Shown: positions 24,418 through 36,763 of the stretch, in pieces
Layout of the letters: each line of letters starts with the position of its first letter
Position numbering within the stretch: position 1 is the stretch's first letter
Source: Takakia lepidozioides
Lineage: Eukaryota; Streptophyta; Takakiopsida; Takakiales; Takakiaceae
Direction: 5' to 3'
Length of the DNA: 64,000 nt
Assembly: GCA_030704615.1 (NCBI GenBank)
Contig: CM060732.1
Location: 9,114,001-9,178,000 of the forward strand
Notes under the pieces: model-generated
Seen by the model: the letters and a program-made list of their open reading frames with translations, nothing else
Told to the model about the DNA's origin: nothing
The model's database searches: none
Program-made: the position numbers and the translations under genes

Positions 24418-24632
24418 GAGCGTAGGTAGAACTCGAGAAGAATACCAATATGGTTCTATCGGGAATAATCATGTCTACAGATGATGTAGGGCATCAAGAG
24501 GACACAGTTGAAAGCTCATTAATATAGGAGATGGGTTTACAGAGCGTAGGTAGAACTCGAGAATAATCATGTCTACAGATGATGTAGGGCATCAAGAGGA
24601 CACAGTTGAAAGCTCATTAATATAGGACATGG
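24418..24632 (+). repeat. Tandem duplication with an internal 26-bp length difference
   Basis: GAGCGTAGGTAGAACTCGAG and the following AATAATCATGTCTACAGATG block through TTAATATAGG occur twice (about 24418-24541 and 24542-24632). The first copy holds about 26 extra bases (AAGAATACCAATATGG...) between the two blocks, absent from the second. Apart from that the copies are nearly identical, so the event is recent. Confidence 0.8.
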
Positions 24633-24879
24633 GGTTACCCCAGGGAGGTGATTTGCAGTCGACTGAAGTGTCGGGAAAGAGAGAAGAGGATTAGCATGAA
24701 GGATCCTCGGAGGTTCCCTGCACAGAACCTTATTTGAATATGCCTGTGCTGAAAGCATGCTATAAGGGTTTCTGAACGCAACAGAGTGTGAAAGACTCCG
24801 CTGAGATATCGACATGTGCTAATAATCAGCTATTTATGATCGGTTTTATAAAGCGTTTCAATCTGACAGCAATTGGCAA
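24633..24879. other. Short non-coding stretch, no feature seen
   Basis: Between the tandem duplication and the retroposon tail. Nothing recognisable. Confidence 0.4.
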
Positions 24880-24958
24880 TTAACTTATTCCCCTCATAAA
24901 TAAAATATCGGGGCTTCATCCCCTTTATCAAAAAAAAGAAAAAAAAAGAAAAGAAAAA
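24880..24958 (+). mobile_element. 3' end of a poly(A)-type retroposon
   Basis: AT-rich ATAAATAAAATATC, a GGGG-CTTCAT-CCCC stem-loop (24910-24923), TTTATC, then a poly(A)-rich tail interrupted by G (24930-24958). It has the same layout as the minus-strand end at 15779-15900. Body and target-site duplication were not delimited. Confidence 0.5.
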
Positions 24959-27900
24959 CCAAGGGTGTTCTTCTTCCAATGCTGCACAGCATGTTCACAG
25001 CTAAGTTAGAACACCTGGACGAGACCCTGGTCTTCGGATCAGCGTCTGGGAAATAATTTCAGTTGAACCAGCCAGTAGCCGCTCATTCCCAGCAGCAATC
25101 GGCTAAGTGGGTTGGGCAGTCGGTTGCTGCCCCTTGGTGGTAACTATACCCGGTCAATTTCCGAGATAATTTCTTTACAACCGGTAATATTCCTAATGAT
25201 TTATTTTGTGTTCAGCTATAAATCCGGCCCTTATAAATATCAACCGGTTGACAACACAAGTGTCAAATGCACAACAATAAGTAAATAATAATAATAATAA
25301 AATAATCACAACCAGTTTTAAGCAATTCAAACAAGTGAAGAACATTGTATCCTTATAGAAGTTGGACCTGTCAATGCCTTCAAACCACATGGAGGCCAAG
25401 AATTGAACCCGCGTGGACAGGTGAGCTATGATAGCAGGCAGCGAGTGCAAGCAGGCGTGGGGCTGGGGCTGCGAGAGCAACGTCCAGACTTAGTAGGGTT
25501 TGCCCGCGGGGCCGCCTTCTTTGAGTTCAATATTTTTTCACCTAAACGCCCTTCCTTGGATGTAACCCGGCCTGGCACGTTGGATTTCTGCCATGTGGTG
25601 GACTTCGACGGCCATTTCCATTTTTTGTAATATAAGAAGGGCCGGAATCCGTCCAGGCCTTGCCAACTAAGGCAGATTTCCTGTCTGTAATGAAATGGAA
25701 AGGCAAATATCCTTCCTAAAAGTAGGGCACCCCGTTGTTTTCCACTTCGGCCATTTTTTCCCTCGGATCCATTTCCTGAGGTTTCATATTTCATTCGGAA
25801 ATTCTGGAATTCAGTCGGCTAGCATGTAACTGGCTGCCGGTTCTCCCCCGGACTTTGCTTCGGATCTCTCTACAATATCCTGTCCAACTTTGTACCGATT
25901 GCAGATTAATGTCCTCAGACCTAGCAATGACAGGCAAGTTACAAGTCATCTATTACGGACGGAGCATGTCACTGTCAATTGCTCAGTTGATTAGATGCAG
26001 GTATAAATAAGCTTCGTGGGTTCCTTGCAGGTTACGTTATGGACGTATGGACCAATGTTGGTCGGTTATCAGGGACCCACCCGGTTAATTACAGGTTATT
26101 TGCCGGGTAAGGGTAACTATAGCAGGAGGTTATGAGCATAAAAGAAAACCGTGGACACTGAACACCACCGCCACTTCAAATACCCGGTGAAACACCCTGA
26201 ACCTGTGAGTGAATAGCATTTGAAGACATAGAACCGACCCGGATATCTTTTAAGTGGACGGAAGCTGTTATAGTAGCTATGGTTTCGCAGCAAATTGTAA
26301 TTTTCTTTTGGAGGCCTGCAGAACCTATCGCTCAGGTTCAATGTGCCGTTTCAACTTCAATGTACATAGTGAAAATAGGACATGGTTCTGCAGCCTGATA
26401 GAGTACCTCAATTACATCCCATGGTAGGCAGGTTATATTTGGGTTACAACAAAGACCCAACATGAAATATCACCCCAGGTTATGATTTGTTTATGAATCG
26501 GCAAATAACCTGACCACACATATTGTCCTGCAAATAACCTTCATTCAATGTGCATATTTCACCTAGAACCGGAGGTTATTACTGCGTGAGTCAACTTGTA
26601 TAACCTGAACCTCATGAGCCTTGGAAAAAATGATAACCGACCAATAGTGGTATGGACCCCACTTTTTTCTGACGTAACGCGCTTTTTTCAACGAGCATGC
26701 TTTCTATACCGGAGTGGCCCGATATAGCAAGTTCCGCAAAAGGTTGCTATTCCCACGCCTAAAAGGATTCGCAAGTCCACTTAAGGTGAAGAACATGCGA
26801 GACCTACGGATTTTCACAGACTGCGCGTCACGCAGCCGGACTTAGGTTGACGGCAGGCGACCACACCAGCAACACCGCCAAAGAGCCTAGCCATCGCCAT
26901 CTGGCTCTTGGATTCTCCACAAAATTTGCTCGTGCCCAAAATCGACGCACACGCCAGTCGCGTGCAAGATAAGACAACTGCACGAAAAGCGTGAGGGCCA
27001 CGTAAGGGGGGATACGGAAGATCTTCTACCTAACCTCACGTAATGCCACTCGTTCTAACTACATGTAAAACTTGAAAAGCTAAAGTTTGTCTAACGTATC
27101 TTGCATGCACTCGTCTCCCCACTGCTTTAAGATTGTAAGATTGAGGAGAGACAAAAAAAAAAAGAAAAAAAAGAAGATTGTATCCTTTAAGACCTCACAA
27201 ACTTGGCAGTCTCAGCTTTTCCGCCAGGACTCCATTCTTTCAGCTCGTTCCTCTACATAATTAATCTATTTCTGACATGAGGGAACTACTCAGTCGAGGA
27301 ACCAGCTAAGAGCTAGCCTGGCGAAAATAACTTAGAAAGGGACTACTTAGGAGCTAAAAGTTCCGAGGTGTATATATGGATCAAAGGACATCAGCCTGTT
27401 CATTGTCGATGCAACACCAGCCCTTCACCCATGCAGTTGACAGGAAAAAAAGTGGTGCTAGTCTGACATAAATCCAAAGACAATCCTCATCTATTTTGGT
27501 TTGTCAGGATACATAAACTATGTACGTACGACCAATCGCCAGAAACCTGGTCCGAATTTCAGCAATTCATCTGGACAGTTCACAACATTTTAAAGTATTA
27601 CATGATCTATGATTCATGACACTCTTTCTGCACATGGACTGAACATAGCTGTAGTAAATTCACAGTAATAACGTCTATGCAGGCTGCCTCTCAGTGCTAC
27701 ATTGTCCCTTCGCCTGTCCCTTCTTAGCGTGGAATCCACAATTAAAAATTGGCCCGTCATGTAACTGGACACAACGGTCAAAATCAGGAAGACTTAAGTT
27801 GAAACATCAACGTCAGACTCTCATTCTACTTTGGGCTGTGGGACTCAAAAGCTTGAAGCTCATAATTTAGAATGATCGATGTAAAAGCCTGCATTCACCG

Positions 27901-30234
27901 CAACAATCTCTACCTTTAAAAGACTGAATAAGTTATACGTATTGAAAATCGCGGAGCTCAATCCTCATGATCGTGTCACGTTTGGTAGACACACCTCATG
28001 GATAAACTAATTATTTCAATGCTATCTTATTGCATTGAAGTGGAGAGCTCTCCTCTGCCTCGTGAATTTAGACTCTCAGTTTTCTAATGAGTTTAACATA
28101 CCAAAATTTCTGTACTGTTCAAAACAGAATTGAAGATGAACGCCGTCTCAGGGCCATGGTGACCTACAGTCGAAGAGGACCGTAGCTAAGTGGATCCCAT
28201 ATTTTTTTCAGAGCTCAGTGACAGATACTCAACTAAACATTTTGAGGCCTTAACAAATTTTAACTGATTTAATAAGTCTATGTCTGAAGTTCATGAGAAC
28301 GATAACTATCTAGATAGTTCAAAGAGAGTTTAGGTAGCCTACACTTCACGACCTAGGTGGTAAGGCTTTCGGTCGGGCCGTGGAGAGAATGATCTTAGAA
28401 TTTTATTCAACCATACGTAGACGTGCTCAGGCTGTGATAGATCCTCACTTGCTCTAAAGTTTTCGACGTTACGATGTGCAGACTTACAAATTTAGGGCTT
28501 GCATGAATATATCGTATCTAGAACTGAACAGTGTTCAGAAAGATGTCATGACATCTGCTAACGGAGCTCCTGCGAAAATAACATACGTATTAAAGGGATA
28601 GTTTCCTTATCAAACTACATACGTCTAAGTACAGCATTTCTAGAACTGTCAGAAAGTTAATGGCAGTGACAATCAATCAAAAAGTCAGCAAAAACGGTGT
28701 CTTCGACCATATTTAACAGCAACACCGTTGACCACGAGGATGTACTGCAGGCGCACATTACAGGTCTAAAGCCTCAGGCCTACTCATATAAGTTCTCTGA
28801 ATCTCGCCCAAGTTGGCACACAAATACACTGAGATTTACAGTCACTAGTTGCTGGTTCCAAGACAATTAGCACTTCAAGATGAGAAAGAATCACTCAAAT
28901 CCTATCAATATATCATGAAGTGTTCCTGAATCCTGTCTCGAACTATGAACTCACAGCTGATTGACACTCGTAATACCACACCTATCCAGATGATCTGTGA
29001 ATAACATAGCCAGCTCTACCTTTACTTATACATGATAAGAGATCCATATATACAGAAATCTATCACTAGCCCGACCGATACAAGTTCAAACTATGGAATC
29101 ATTGTGGCTCTGGATGCGCGCCTATTGTCATGAAGCCTTCCATGGTGCAAGACTGTTCTTAGAGACCTGCGGCCTGCAAACGACCTATTTGTGAGTGTGT
29201 TGGCCAGCAAAGTCTGACCACCTTCTGAGTTTCTCTATTCCTCCTCATTCCTTAGTTGATCTTTTGGCGATCAGCTGCAGCTCTTAATGCGAAAGGCAGG
29301 CATAGGCGCGCTCAATGCAGTATGAGAAGTCGTAAGCAAAAGGATCAGTTTGAAGTGATTTCAACCTTAAAATCAATCCAGGTATGCCGGACTTTTTCTG
29401 AGGGTTTTAGTATAGAAATAAACGAGTCAGCTAGGATGTCTCTCATTCACCGAGCTGATCAAATTCATCTAGAGGATGTGACTGCTGTTTAAACTGGTCT
29501 AGTCAACAGATGAAAAGACATGCAGAGCTCAGGCTGTTTCCATGACAACAGATCGTGGAGTTTTGGGCATTAGTTTTGAAAGAGTAAGTTTTGATTTATG
29601 GATTCTGAGGATGGCCTTACCTTCGAATCCTGCTTGGGACGAGCCAAACAGTGTAAGGAAGGTCAATAGGCCATGCCCTCCTCCCTCCCCGAGGAACCTA
29701 CCAGTGGTTCACTGGTGGGAAACTGTGTTAATGATCAGTTAAATTATACAACAGACCTCCTGAGAAATTCTCCAAGAAGATCTGAAAATATCTTACATGA
29801 TGAGAATCAGCTGGTGCAGGTTCAAGTATCTTTTCAAGTCGGTTTGTTCCTTGAGCTGAGTATATAACATGCACGCTCTGATTTGTGACTTCCTTATTTT
29901 CTGACATCTCGAAAGTAGTTGGCAAAATTCCACTGTTGAGAGGTCAACAGAGAAAAATAAGGTACTGACATCGACAGTCGATGAAGAGGGTAATCAAGCC
30001 AAATCTGTGCATAGTAATTCAGATTCTCTCTCAGGCTATGGTAGAAGACAGACGTTCCAGACCATCGTCTGTGGGGAAAGAAATATATTGAGTGTTCCAG
30101 ATGGTACTTAATACTAAATAAAGTGTATCCTTGTCTCAAAAAGCATCTTTTCACAAGTACAGGAGAGATGCTACAAGTTTCAGTCTTTCTAATGCTTCTT
30201 TGGGAAACGCATGCATCTGCAGGCGTGAACGTAC
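24959..30234. other. Long AT-rich non-coding stretch
   Basis: About 5.3 kb without a gene I can support. There is an isolated B-box-like GCGGGTTCAATTC on the minus strand near 25400, an (AAT)n patch near 25285-25305 and an A-rich run at 27152-27175. Short open frames (25403-25630, 29256-29492) have no recognisable domain. Confidence 0.5.
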
Positions 30235-31388
30235 CTGGTGTCACTGTAGTGGAAGGCTGAAGATCACACCAGCGACGGCTCCTCAAAGCCAACGAATAGC
30301 CTCTTAGCATAACTTTATCATATTCATGATCTTTAAATGTCTCTATCCAGATCTGACAGCCATATTTGTCCAACAGAACGTGATCTCGCACCTCCTGGCT
30401 TGTCAAGCATCCTACTCTCAGCTTGCAAGCTCATCCGAGGTTACAAATACTCACCCCTATTGTACAGGTAGTGCTGCGTCCATTCGGACGATTACCTCAA
30501 GTGAGAGCTGAGTTTTGGGTCTTCAACTGTGTTATATAAGTTATAAAAGGCTTTTCCTAGAATGTTGACATGATGGTCACCACAAAGCCACATGTTAGAG
30601 TTCCGACTCAAAACAATCTATCGACCAGTCATACATGTTCAAATGGCTGTTTTAGCTTTAAAGAAATGAAGAGTAAACATATCGATGTCCCTAGTCGGAA
30701 CCCCCACATATCCATAACACAGTTTGTAGTGGATGTACAGTATCCCTTAGGAACCCACGAGGCAGACGAAACACAGGGAAGGGACTGCACACGTCGCTTT
30801 GCAAGTGATCCTCTAGAAGACACAGCACCACGCTCCTTGGTTGCACACAGCTTGGCACGAAACTCTGGGCGACCTCACATATGTAAGAAACATCCATAAA
30901 TTACACCTCATAGACAAATCTGTGCCGGAAAACAGGTAAGCTGAACCATTGGCTATCGTTGCTCAATGTCATCGACTCTCCGAGTCAAATAGCTTTCAAT
31001 TTCAAAACGGTACATGTCAGCTGCAGGTAAAATGACAAGAAAAGGCACACCCAAATCCAGATCTATCCAAGTACAGTCGCAATCAAAAACTACAAAGTTC
31101 AACCCAACATGACCCAACCCCAGTGTACACGTATTTTGCATGTAAAATACAAACATGAAGACTAGAGAGTATCGTGCCAAGCTGCGGCGTCCAAGTAACG
31201 GCACCCTGCAGAACTTCGACAGCCATTGCTACATGGATGTACTGTACCGAGTAAGCCGCAGGCTCAGATGTCTACTGGGTTCTTGTCCAGGGATTTTGGG
31301 TGCCACCAGAGCACTCGGAACGAATAGACTTGTGGTACTCAGGCCTCAACTCCTTCATATACCGGCGGATAGACCAGGGTGGCTCCAT
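30235..31388 (-). CDS. Exon-like pieces of an unrecognised spliced gene
   Basis: The 30235-30411 segment is open in one frame (59 codons), bounded by a canonical acceptor (GAGTAG before 30411) and donor (GTACGT after 30235). It reads ...HVLLDKYGCQIWIETF then YDKVMLRGYSLALRSRRW, a composition unlike random frames. An ATG at 31388 opens MEPPWSIRRYMKELRPEYHK and runs to a GTAGAC donor near 31275. A further open stretch at about 30870-30750 reads RPEFRAKLCATKERGAVS. Joining these in one phase was not possible for all borders, so the gene model is incomplete. I do not recognise the protein. It may be a real host gene with more exons, or a decayed copy. Confidence 0.3.
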
Positions 31389-32071
31389 TGTTCCAAAGTT
31401 TCTGACACTAGGATTCCGCCTGCGCCAACCGCAGAGCTAGAAGCGGTGGGATTTGGCGTACACTATGCACAAACCCTAGTAATGCGAGGAATTCAGTCAT
31501 TAGCCGCGTGATTTGATTTGTGGCTGGAAAAGCCCCAATCGATCCGCGCTTCCATGCCGATGAGGGTAGGTACGTGCCCTTCTTCAAATACAGGATTGGA
31601 TTTGCAAACAGAGGCATAGGGAAAGAAAAAAGATATGTCCGGGACCGAATCCCGATCCGTGAGGATGTCACTAGGGCATAAGAAGTGTCAGGATGCAAGA
31701 CTCTCCTGCAACCGCAGGTCGCGCCTGCCATTAAAGGAGCGCTTTTTCCATGTTACCACCTCACCCGTGGATGGCGAGACGAGGAATCGGGTGGCCACTT
31801 TCTGCTCCGGGTCAAGGCCAGCGAGCCTATGTGCAAACCGTTGAGAGCTGCGGGGCAGCCCTCGGCATTGTCCCTGCCCGCCGTGCCACGTCCTCTGCGC
31901 CCCACTCCGTACAAGCCCCCTGGTGGCGTATAAGCTCTCAAGCGGGACCCACCCGCCCTGCTGCCCGCCTTGCCACGTCATCGGAGGGGGCTCTCTCAGA
32001 AGGTGTATGACTAAAACAGATTGACCCATACACTTCTTGAGACAGTGTATGGCCAACTATAGAAGATACCT
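31389..32071. other. Stretch without a supported gene
   Basis: Includes a GC-rich patch (about 31680-32000) with overlapping open frames on both strands. No domain recognised. Confidence 0.4.
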
Positions 32072-32256
32072 GGTGGATATGCCCATTCTTTTGGTCTTAA
32101 GCATGTTGCTGTCAGCAAACTCACAGGGGCGGCATGAAGGCATTTGCATCCTTATTCATTGTTGAATTTAAAAGAAAAATGATCGATTATGAATAGTTTA
32201 TGAATTTCTTAGACCGGTCATAGATATGTTTATAAGCATTCCTAAAGTGGGGTCAT
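32072..32256 (+). repeat. Dispersed repeat copy 2 (partner at 15174-15353)
   Basis: Same ordered blocks as copy 1, from GTGGATATGCC to AGTGGGGTCAT. The right end overlaps the left arm of the inverted repeat that starts at 32254. Confidence 0.65.
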
Positions 32257-32572
32257 TGTGTTGTAATTGTGATCCATTGTGAAGCAGTCTTGGACTGGTA
32301 TCGCAAAAATATGATACAAGTCCTGGTATCACAAGGGCCCATATTTCCCAAGACATGGTCCTGCTATTACGGTAAGGGGGCCGGGTAGGGTATAGGAAGG
32401 GTATCAATAACGTAAATTTGTGGATGTATAGCAGTAGGGTATCAATATTATTATTTTTCCATCTCACATGGGCAAAATATGAATATTGCCGAGGTAGGCC
32501 AAAAGAATATTCAATAACCTGAAAAAAAAAAAAAAAATGACCTTCACATTGGATCACAATTACAACACAATG
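32254..32572. repeat. Foldback structure with 31-bp arms
   Basis: The arm CATTGTGTTGTAATTGTGAT... (32254-32284) is mirrored at 32542-32572 with one mismatch. An A-run of about 16 lies just inside the right arm (32522-32537). The ~260-bp interior has no ORF. It could be a MITE or a palindromic insertion; no target-site duplication was established. Confidence 0.7.
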
Positions 32573-32714
32573 CAATGCACACATACAAAACCAAAATTGA
32601 GCTCACACACATTGCAAAAAGACGTCATGAAATTCTATGCTCATATAATGGACTGCCACATTACTCAAAATGCCTTCCTAGGCTTCTACTACAACTCAAA
32701 CATGAGTAAGTTCA

Positions 32715-34335
32715 GAGCGGTCATAGAGGCCGCAAGAGGTTGGTCACGCTGCCGTGTGGGAACGGTAGCAAAGTCTTAAAGGTATCGGAAACGCCCAACT
32801 GAGTGGGAGGGCGAATAAACCTGCTAACGGCGAAAGAATGGGCCGTGGAGGAGCCATACGAACCCGAGTTTTTGCTTTACATGAGGAAAGTGGAAGGAGA
32901 AGTCGATAGGGAGCCGAGCCCAAATTGGAATATGGGAATCTTGGAGAAATACGAAGATGTAATGCCAGAGGATTTACCGAGCGGCTTGCCACCACGAAGA
33001 GGGGTCGACCATAAGATTGAGGTGGTGCCGGGAACGGAGCTGCCTGCCAAGGCACCCTACCGGTTGAGCCATAGAGAGTTGGTGGAGTTGAAAGAGCAGC
33101 TCAAAGACCTCATGGCAAAGGGATACATCCGGCCAAGTAAGTCACCTTACGGAGCCCCGGTGTTATTTACAGATAAAAAGGATGGGACAATACGGATGTG
33201 TGTCGATTACAGGGCTCTGAACAAGATGATTATCAAAAACTGGTACCATTTGCCAAGGATTGACAACCTCTTTGATCGGTTGGCAGACGCAAAGTATTTC
33301 AGCCGGATCGACTTGCGCTCAGGTTACCATCAGATTCGGGTGGCAGAAGGGGACGGAGAGAAAACGGCGTGCAGGACGAGATATAGCTCATACGAGTTTT
33401 TGGTGATGCCCTTTGGGTTCACCAATGCAACGCCGACGACTTTTAGCACGCTGATGAACATCCTCTTCCAGGAGTGACTAGATGACTTTGTGATCATGTA
33501 CATCGACGACATCTTGGTGTACTCGACAACAAAAGAAGACCACCTGGAGCACCTAAAAATGGTGTTCCAAAAGTTGCAGGAAAGGAAGCTCTATGCCAAA
33601 GCTTCAAAGTGCGAATTCGGGGTCACAAAGGTGGAGTTCCTAGGGCATGTGATTACACAAGATATGATCAAAATGGATGATAGAAATGTGAGGGCAATCT
33701 TGGACTGGGAACCTCCGACTTCGGTCCCGAGAGTGCGATCATTTATGGGACACGCCTCCTACTACCGAAAGTATGTGAGGAATTATGCCAAGATTGCGGG
33801 GCCGCTATCGGATCTCTTGCGTAAATCTAAGGTGTGGGTGTGGAACACCTTTTATGACCAAGCATTTGCTGAGTTGAAGCAGTGGATGGGGGAGACTCCC
33901 ATCTTTAAGATCCCGGAGTTCGACCGTCCATTTAAGATTCACATAGACGTGTCGGACTTCGCAATTGGGGGTGTTCTCATGCAGGATGGGCGTCCAGTCG
34001 CTTACAAAAGTAAGAAACTGAACGAGGTAGAGAGGCCGTGGCCTACGCACGAGAAAGAAATGAAGGCGGTGGTGCACTGCCTTGAGCTTTGGCGCCACTA
34101 TGGTGGTTCTAACTCGGTGAAGGTATTCACGGACAATGTCACGGTAAAGTATTTTTCCACGCAACCTAAGTTGTCCCCAAAATAAATTAGGTGGCAAGAC
34201 ACTTTGACATTGTTTGACGTGGATATCCAGTACAAGCTGGGACGAGACTATGTGGTGGCTGATGCTTTGAGTAGGAAGCAGCAGCTAATGTTGGTGTACA
34301 AAGGTGAGACCAAGTTGCAAAGGAAGATATGGACG
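32715..34335 (+). pseudogene. Truncated Ty3/gypsy pol fragment (protease end, RT, RNase H start) with two stops
   Basis: Plus-strand fragment of the same family as the full element at 36037-43008. It starts inside the region between protease and RT (GAGCGGTCATAGA block) and ends in RNase H near LVYKGE. RT motifs: [10 protein letters not shown], the FGFTNAT region, and [10 protein letters not shown] at 33497-33526. TGA at 33475-33477 stands where the intact copy has TGG, and TAA at 34183-34185 where it has CAA. No LTRs, primer site or target duplications are present, so it arrived as a fragment or lost both ends. A nearly intact relative is only 3 kb away in the opposite orientation. Confidence 0.9.
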
Positions 34336-34559
34336 AATTTGCGACAGGATTGCACACATCAGTGACGTCACGTCAGACCTGACGCTGACGCGACCAACGT
34401 CCCGTCAGTTTTGCCGAAAAATCAGTAAAACATGAGTTAGGTGAAAAATATGTCACGTAGGTAGACACGTTGTATTCCAAGCGACACCTTGGCAAGTGAA
34501 TGAATTGTTTTATAAATTACTCCATCCGCCAGTATTTGAGGTCATTTTTAAATAATTAC
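34336..34559. other. Short spacer, possible hAT left end
   Basis: Contains a palindromic GTGACGTCAC patch near 34362 and repeated GTCAG/CTGACG words. If the hAT element is bounded by the hairpin arrays, its terminus should fall here, but I found no TIR matching the right side. Confidence 0.3.
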
Positions 34560-35170
34560 TGTTAAATTTGTGCGACCTCCAAATGTTGGTGGTCGTAGAA
34601 TTTATCTTATTTTTTAATAGTTGCGACCATTAGCAGAGGGGTGGTCGCAGCATTTTTGTTTTTTAAAAATAGATGCGACCACCAGCAGGAGTGGTCGCAT
34701 TTTTTTCTTTTCTTAAACAGTTGCGATCACCGCTACTGGTGGTCGCACAATTTTTATTTTATTTATAATAGGTGCGACCACCATCAGGGGGGTGGTCGCA
34801 ACATTTTTCTGTTTTTTAATATCTGCGACTACCAGCATGGGGTGGTCGCAGCATTTTTCTGTTTTTTTAATAGGTGCGACCACCAACAAGGGGGTGGTCG
34901 TAGCATTTTTCTGTTTTTTTAATATCTGCGACCACGAGCATGGGGATGGTCGCAGAATTTTTCTATTTTTTAATAGGTGCGACCACCAGCAAGGGGGTGG
35001 TCGCAGCATTTTTCTGTTTTTTAATATCTGTGACCATCAGCAAGGGGGTGGTCGCAACAGTTTTTTTTTTTTTTTTTTTAATAGGTGCGACCATCAGTAT
35101 GGGGTGGTTGTAGCATTTGTTAATTAATTTAAATAACATGCGACTTCCTCGTGCGACCTGGAGCGGTCGC
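34560..35170. repeat. Array of about 12 hairpin repeats (GCGACCACC...GGTGGTCGC), ~51-bp period
   Basis: Units begin near 34571, 34623, 34674, 34722, 34774, 34824, 34876, 34928, 34979, 35030, 35087 and 35142. Each has arms GCGACCACC and GGTGGTCGC around a short loop (typically AGCAAGGG), followed by a T-rich spacer of about 22 bp (TTTTTCTGTTTTTTAATA). The array sits upstream of a TATATAAGG box at about 35220 and the hAT N-terminal frame. A two-unit array of the same sequence lies inverted at 53828-53945. Confidence 0.9.
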
Positions 35171-36031
35171 AACATTGGATTCTGATTCGTTGAGCGTGTG
35201 AGGCTTGGAGGCTGGAGGGTATATAAGGTGGTCACAATGCCCCTCACTTCTTTTGTGGCAAACACTTTTGTGGCGAGTGAATGTTCTCTATTCCTTGAGC
35301 AAGAGTGTAGCCTAAGAGGAGGGTGCGGACTGTTTGCTGTTGTGGCTTCCACCAGAGCCACTGCAGCAAATTGTCAAAAAACACAATACTACATGGTGCA
35401 TTGATCCACTTGGATTGATACCGTAGTGTTGGGCCATCGCATTTTGTTCTACCTTCTATTGCTCTTGACAAATCTACCAAGTACACTAGTGTTCTTCGTT
35501 CAACCTTAAGTCTGTGGTTAGGGTTTTGGGTGTGAGGATGAGGGAGGATTGGATCCCCTGGTTCACATGGGAAGAATGCAGGGGTTAGTTTGTGCCTAAA
35601 AGCCTCCATGTGAGTGAAAGCCCACTTTGCCCAATGTGGAGGCAATATCCCACCGTCTCTTGATGTGGCTGCGGCTTCTGAGCCAAACACTCCATGTTCG
35701 AATCAAAATGCCCCTCAGAATTGTACCCAGGGGGATTCTTGCGAGGCGTCTGCTATTCGTGGAGAAGCCGGTGGGTTAGAAGCAACACCCGATTATACGC
35801 CAGCACTTGTACGGATCAGACCATTGAGGCAACAATCAATGCAAGAAGGCTTAAATTTGTCGCACATGAGGACTCCGGATAAGAAGTGGGCCCAATTTTT
35901 CTACGACGCCAATATTCCGTTCAATGTCTCGAGGCTTCATGCGTTTGTGGCTGCTGTCAAAACCATATCCGATTCCAAGTCCACATACACACCTCCGAGT
36001 TATCGCGATCTCCGCACATGATTGCTAGAAG
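35171..36031 (+). pseudogene. hAT transposase pseudogene, part 1 (promoter-like region and N-terminal part)
   Basis: After a TATATAAGG box (about 35218) comes an open frame 35614-36021. Its end reads KKWAQFFYDANIPFNV and YTPPSYRDLRT, the conserved stretch just before the DUF659 region of hAT transposases (family role: cut-and-paste transposition by an RNase-H-like DDE enzyme). TGA at 36019-36021 interrupts the frame. The sequence is then broken by the gypsy element inserted after GGAGT (36032-36036). The usual DGWTD stretch between this part and part 2 is missing, so an internal deletion preceded the gypsy insertion. Confidence 0.75.
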
Positions 36032-36036
36032 GGAGT

Positions 36037-36763
36037 TGTCGCGCACCTCACTTCGGTAAACTCCCCTTCAAGTCATAGTTACTCGCTTTGATGCGCGCGC
36101 CTGACTCCCAACCTGGCCGCCGGGCCAACTTGGAGTTTCGGCTGCTCACCGGGACATAACGGTCCCCTTCCGCTTCCCTCTAAACCCTCCACCTATTTGG
36201 GACTAGGAGAATTCCCTTTGGTAGATGGCAGTCCGGAACAGCTCCCCACTCTTTGGTCGCTTTCCGGCTCGCTCGCTTACTCACTAGTTTTTGGTCACCA
36301 ACGGGCTTGCACCGTTCTCGGGGTTACTACTCCCTATATATACTTCTGTAGCTGTCCGCGGGGGTTCCACAACCAGCCATGCCATTTTATGGCGAACCAC
36401 CACGAAAACCCTCGACTCCCGGTGGTGAGTCGCGGTGAGTCTTGGCCCGCTCACCACGGCCCCTATGGACCGTGATGAGTCCCAAGACTCCCCACGACTC
36501 CCACCACGAGGTCTCCGCCCCCATGGTGAGTCCTATGCCACCCCCACTAAGTCCCACTAAGCTACCACCACCCCTTGTGGAGCCACCCCCACCGCAACCC
36601 GGTGTGCGGGGCTCCACCTAGTGAGCGCCTCCGCTTCCCTGAGTGCCTTGGGCACTCAAGGGTGGCTCAGCCCCCCCATACCTATCGCTGCTGCTGCCCC
36701 CACCACAGGGGCAGCCCCTCATGTGTCCCGACCCCCCTGCCCTCAAGGCAAAGGGCTGCGACA
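36037..36763 (-). repeat. LTR (3' end of gypsy 1)
   Basis: Starts TGTCGCGCACC and ends GGGCTGCGACA. Near-identical to 42284-43008. Differences seen: one extra T near 36388, C versus T near 36410, one extra C near 36491, and T versus C in the last eight bases. Confidence 0.95.

Noticed and set aside
25385-25435. B-box-like GCGGGTTCAATTC on the minus strand, suggesting a second SINE or tRNA
   Set aside because: The nearest A-box-like word is only about ten bases away and no cloverleaf or A-rich tail could be drawn.
27120-27185. A-rich run with AAGATTGTA on both sides as a retroposon insertion
   Set aside because: The enclosed segment is only about 40 bp and has no retroposon body; AAGATTG is common in this AT-rich stretch.
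34336-34420. GTGACGTCAC palindrome as a hAT terminal repeat
   Set aside because: No matching inverted end or 8-bp duplication was found near 53.95-54.1 kb.
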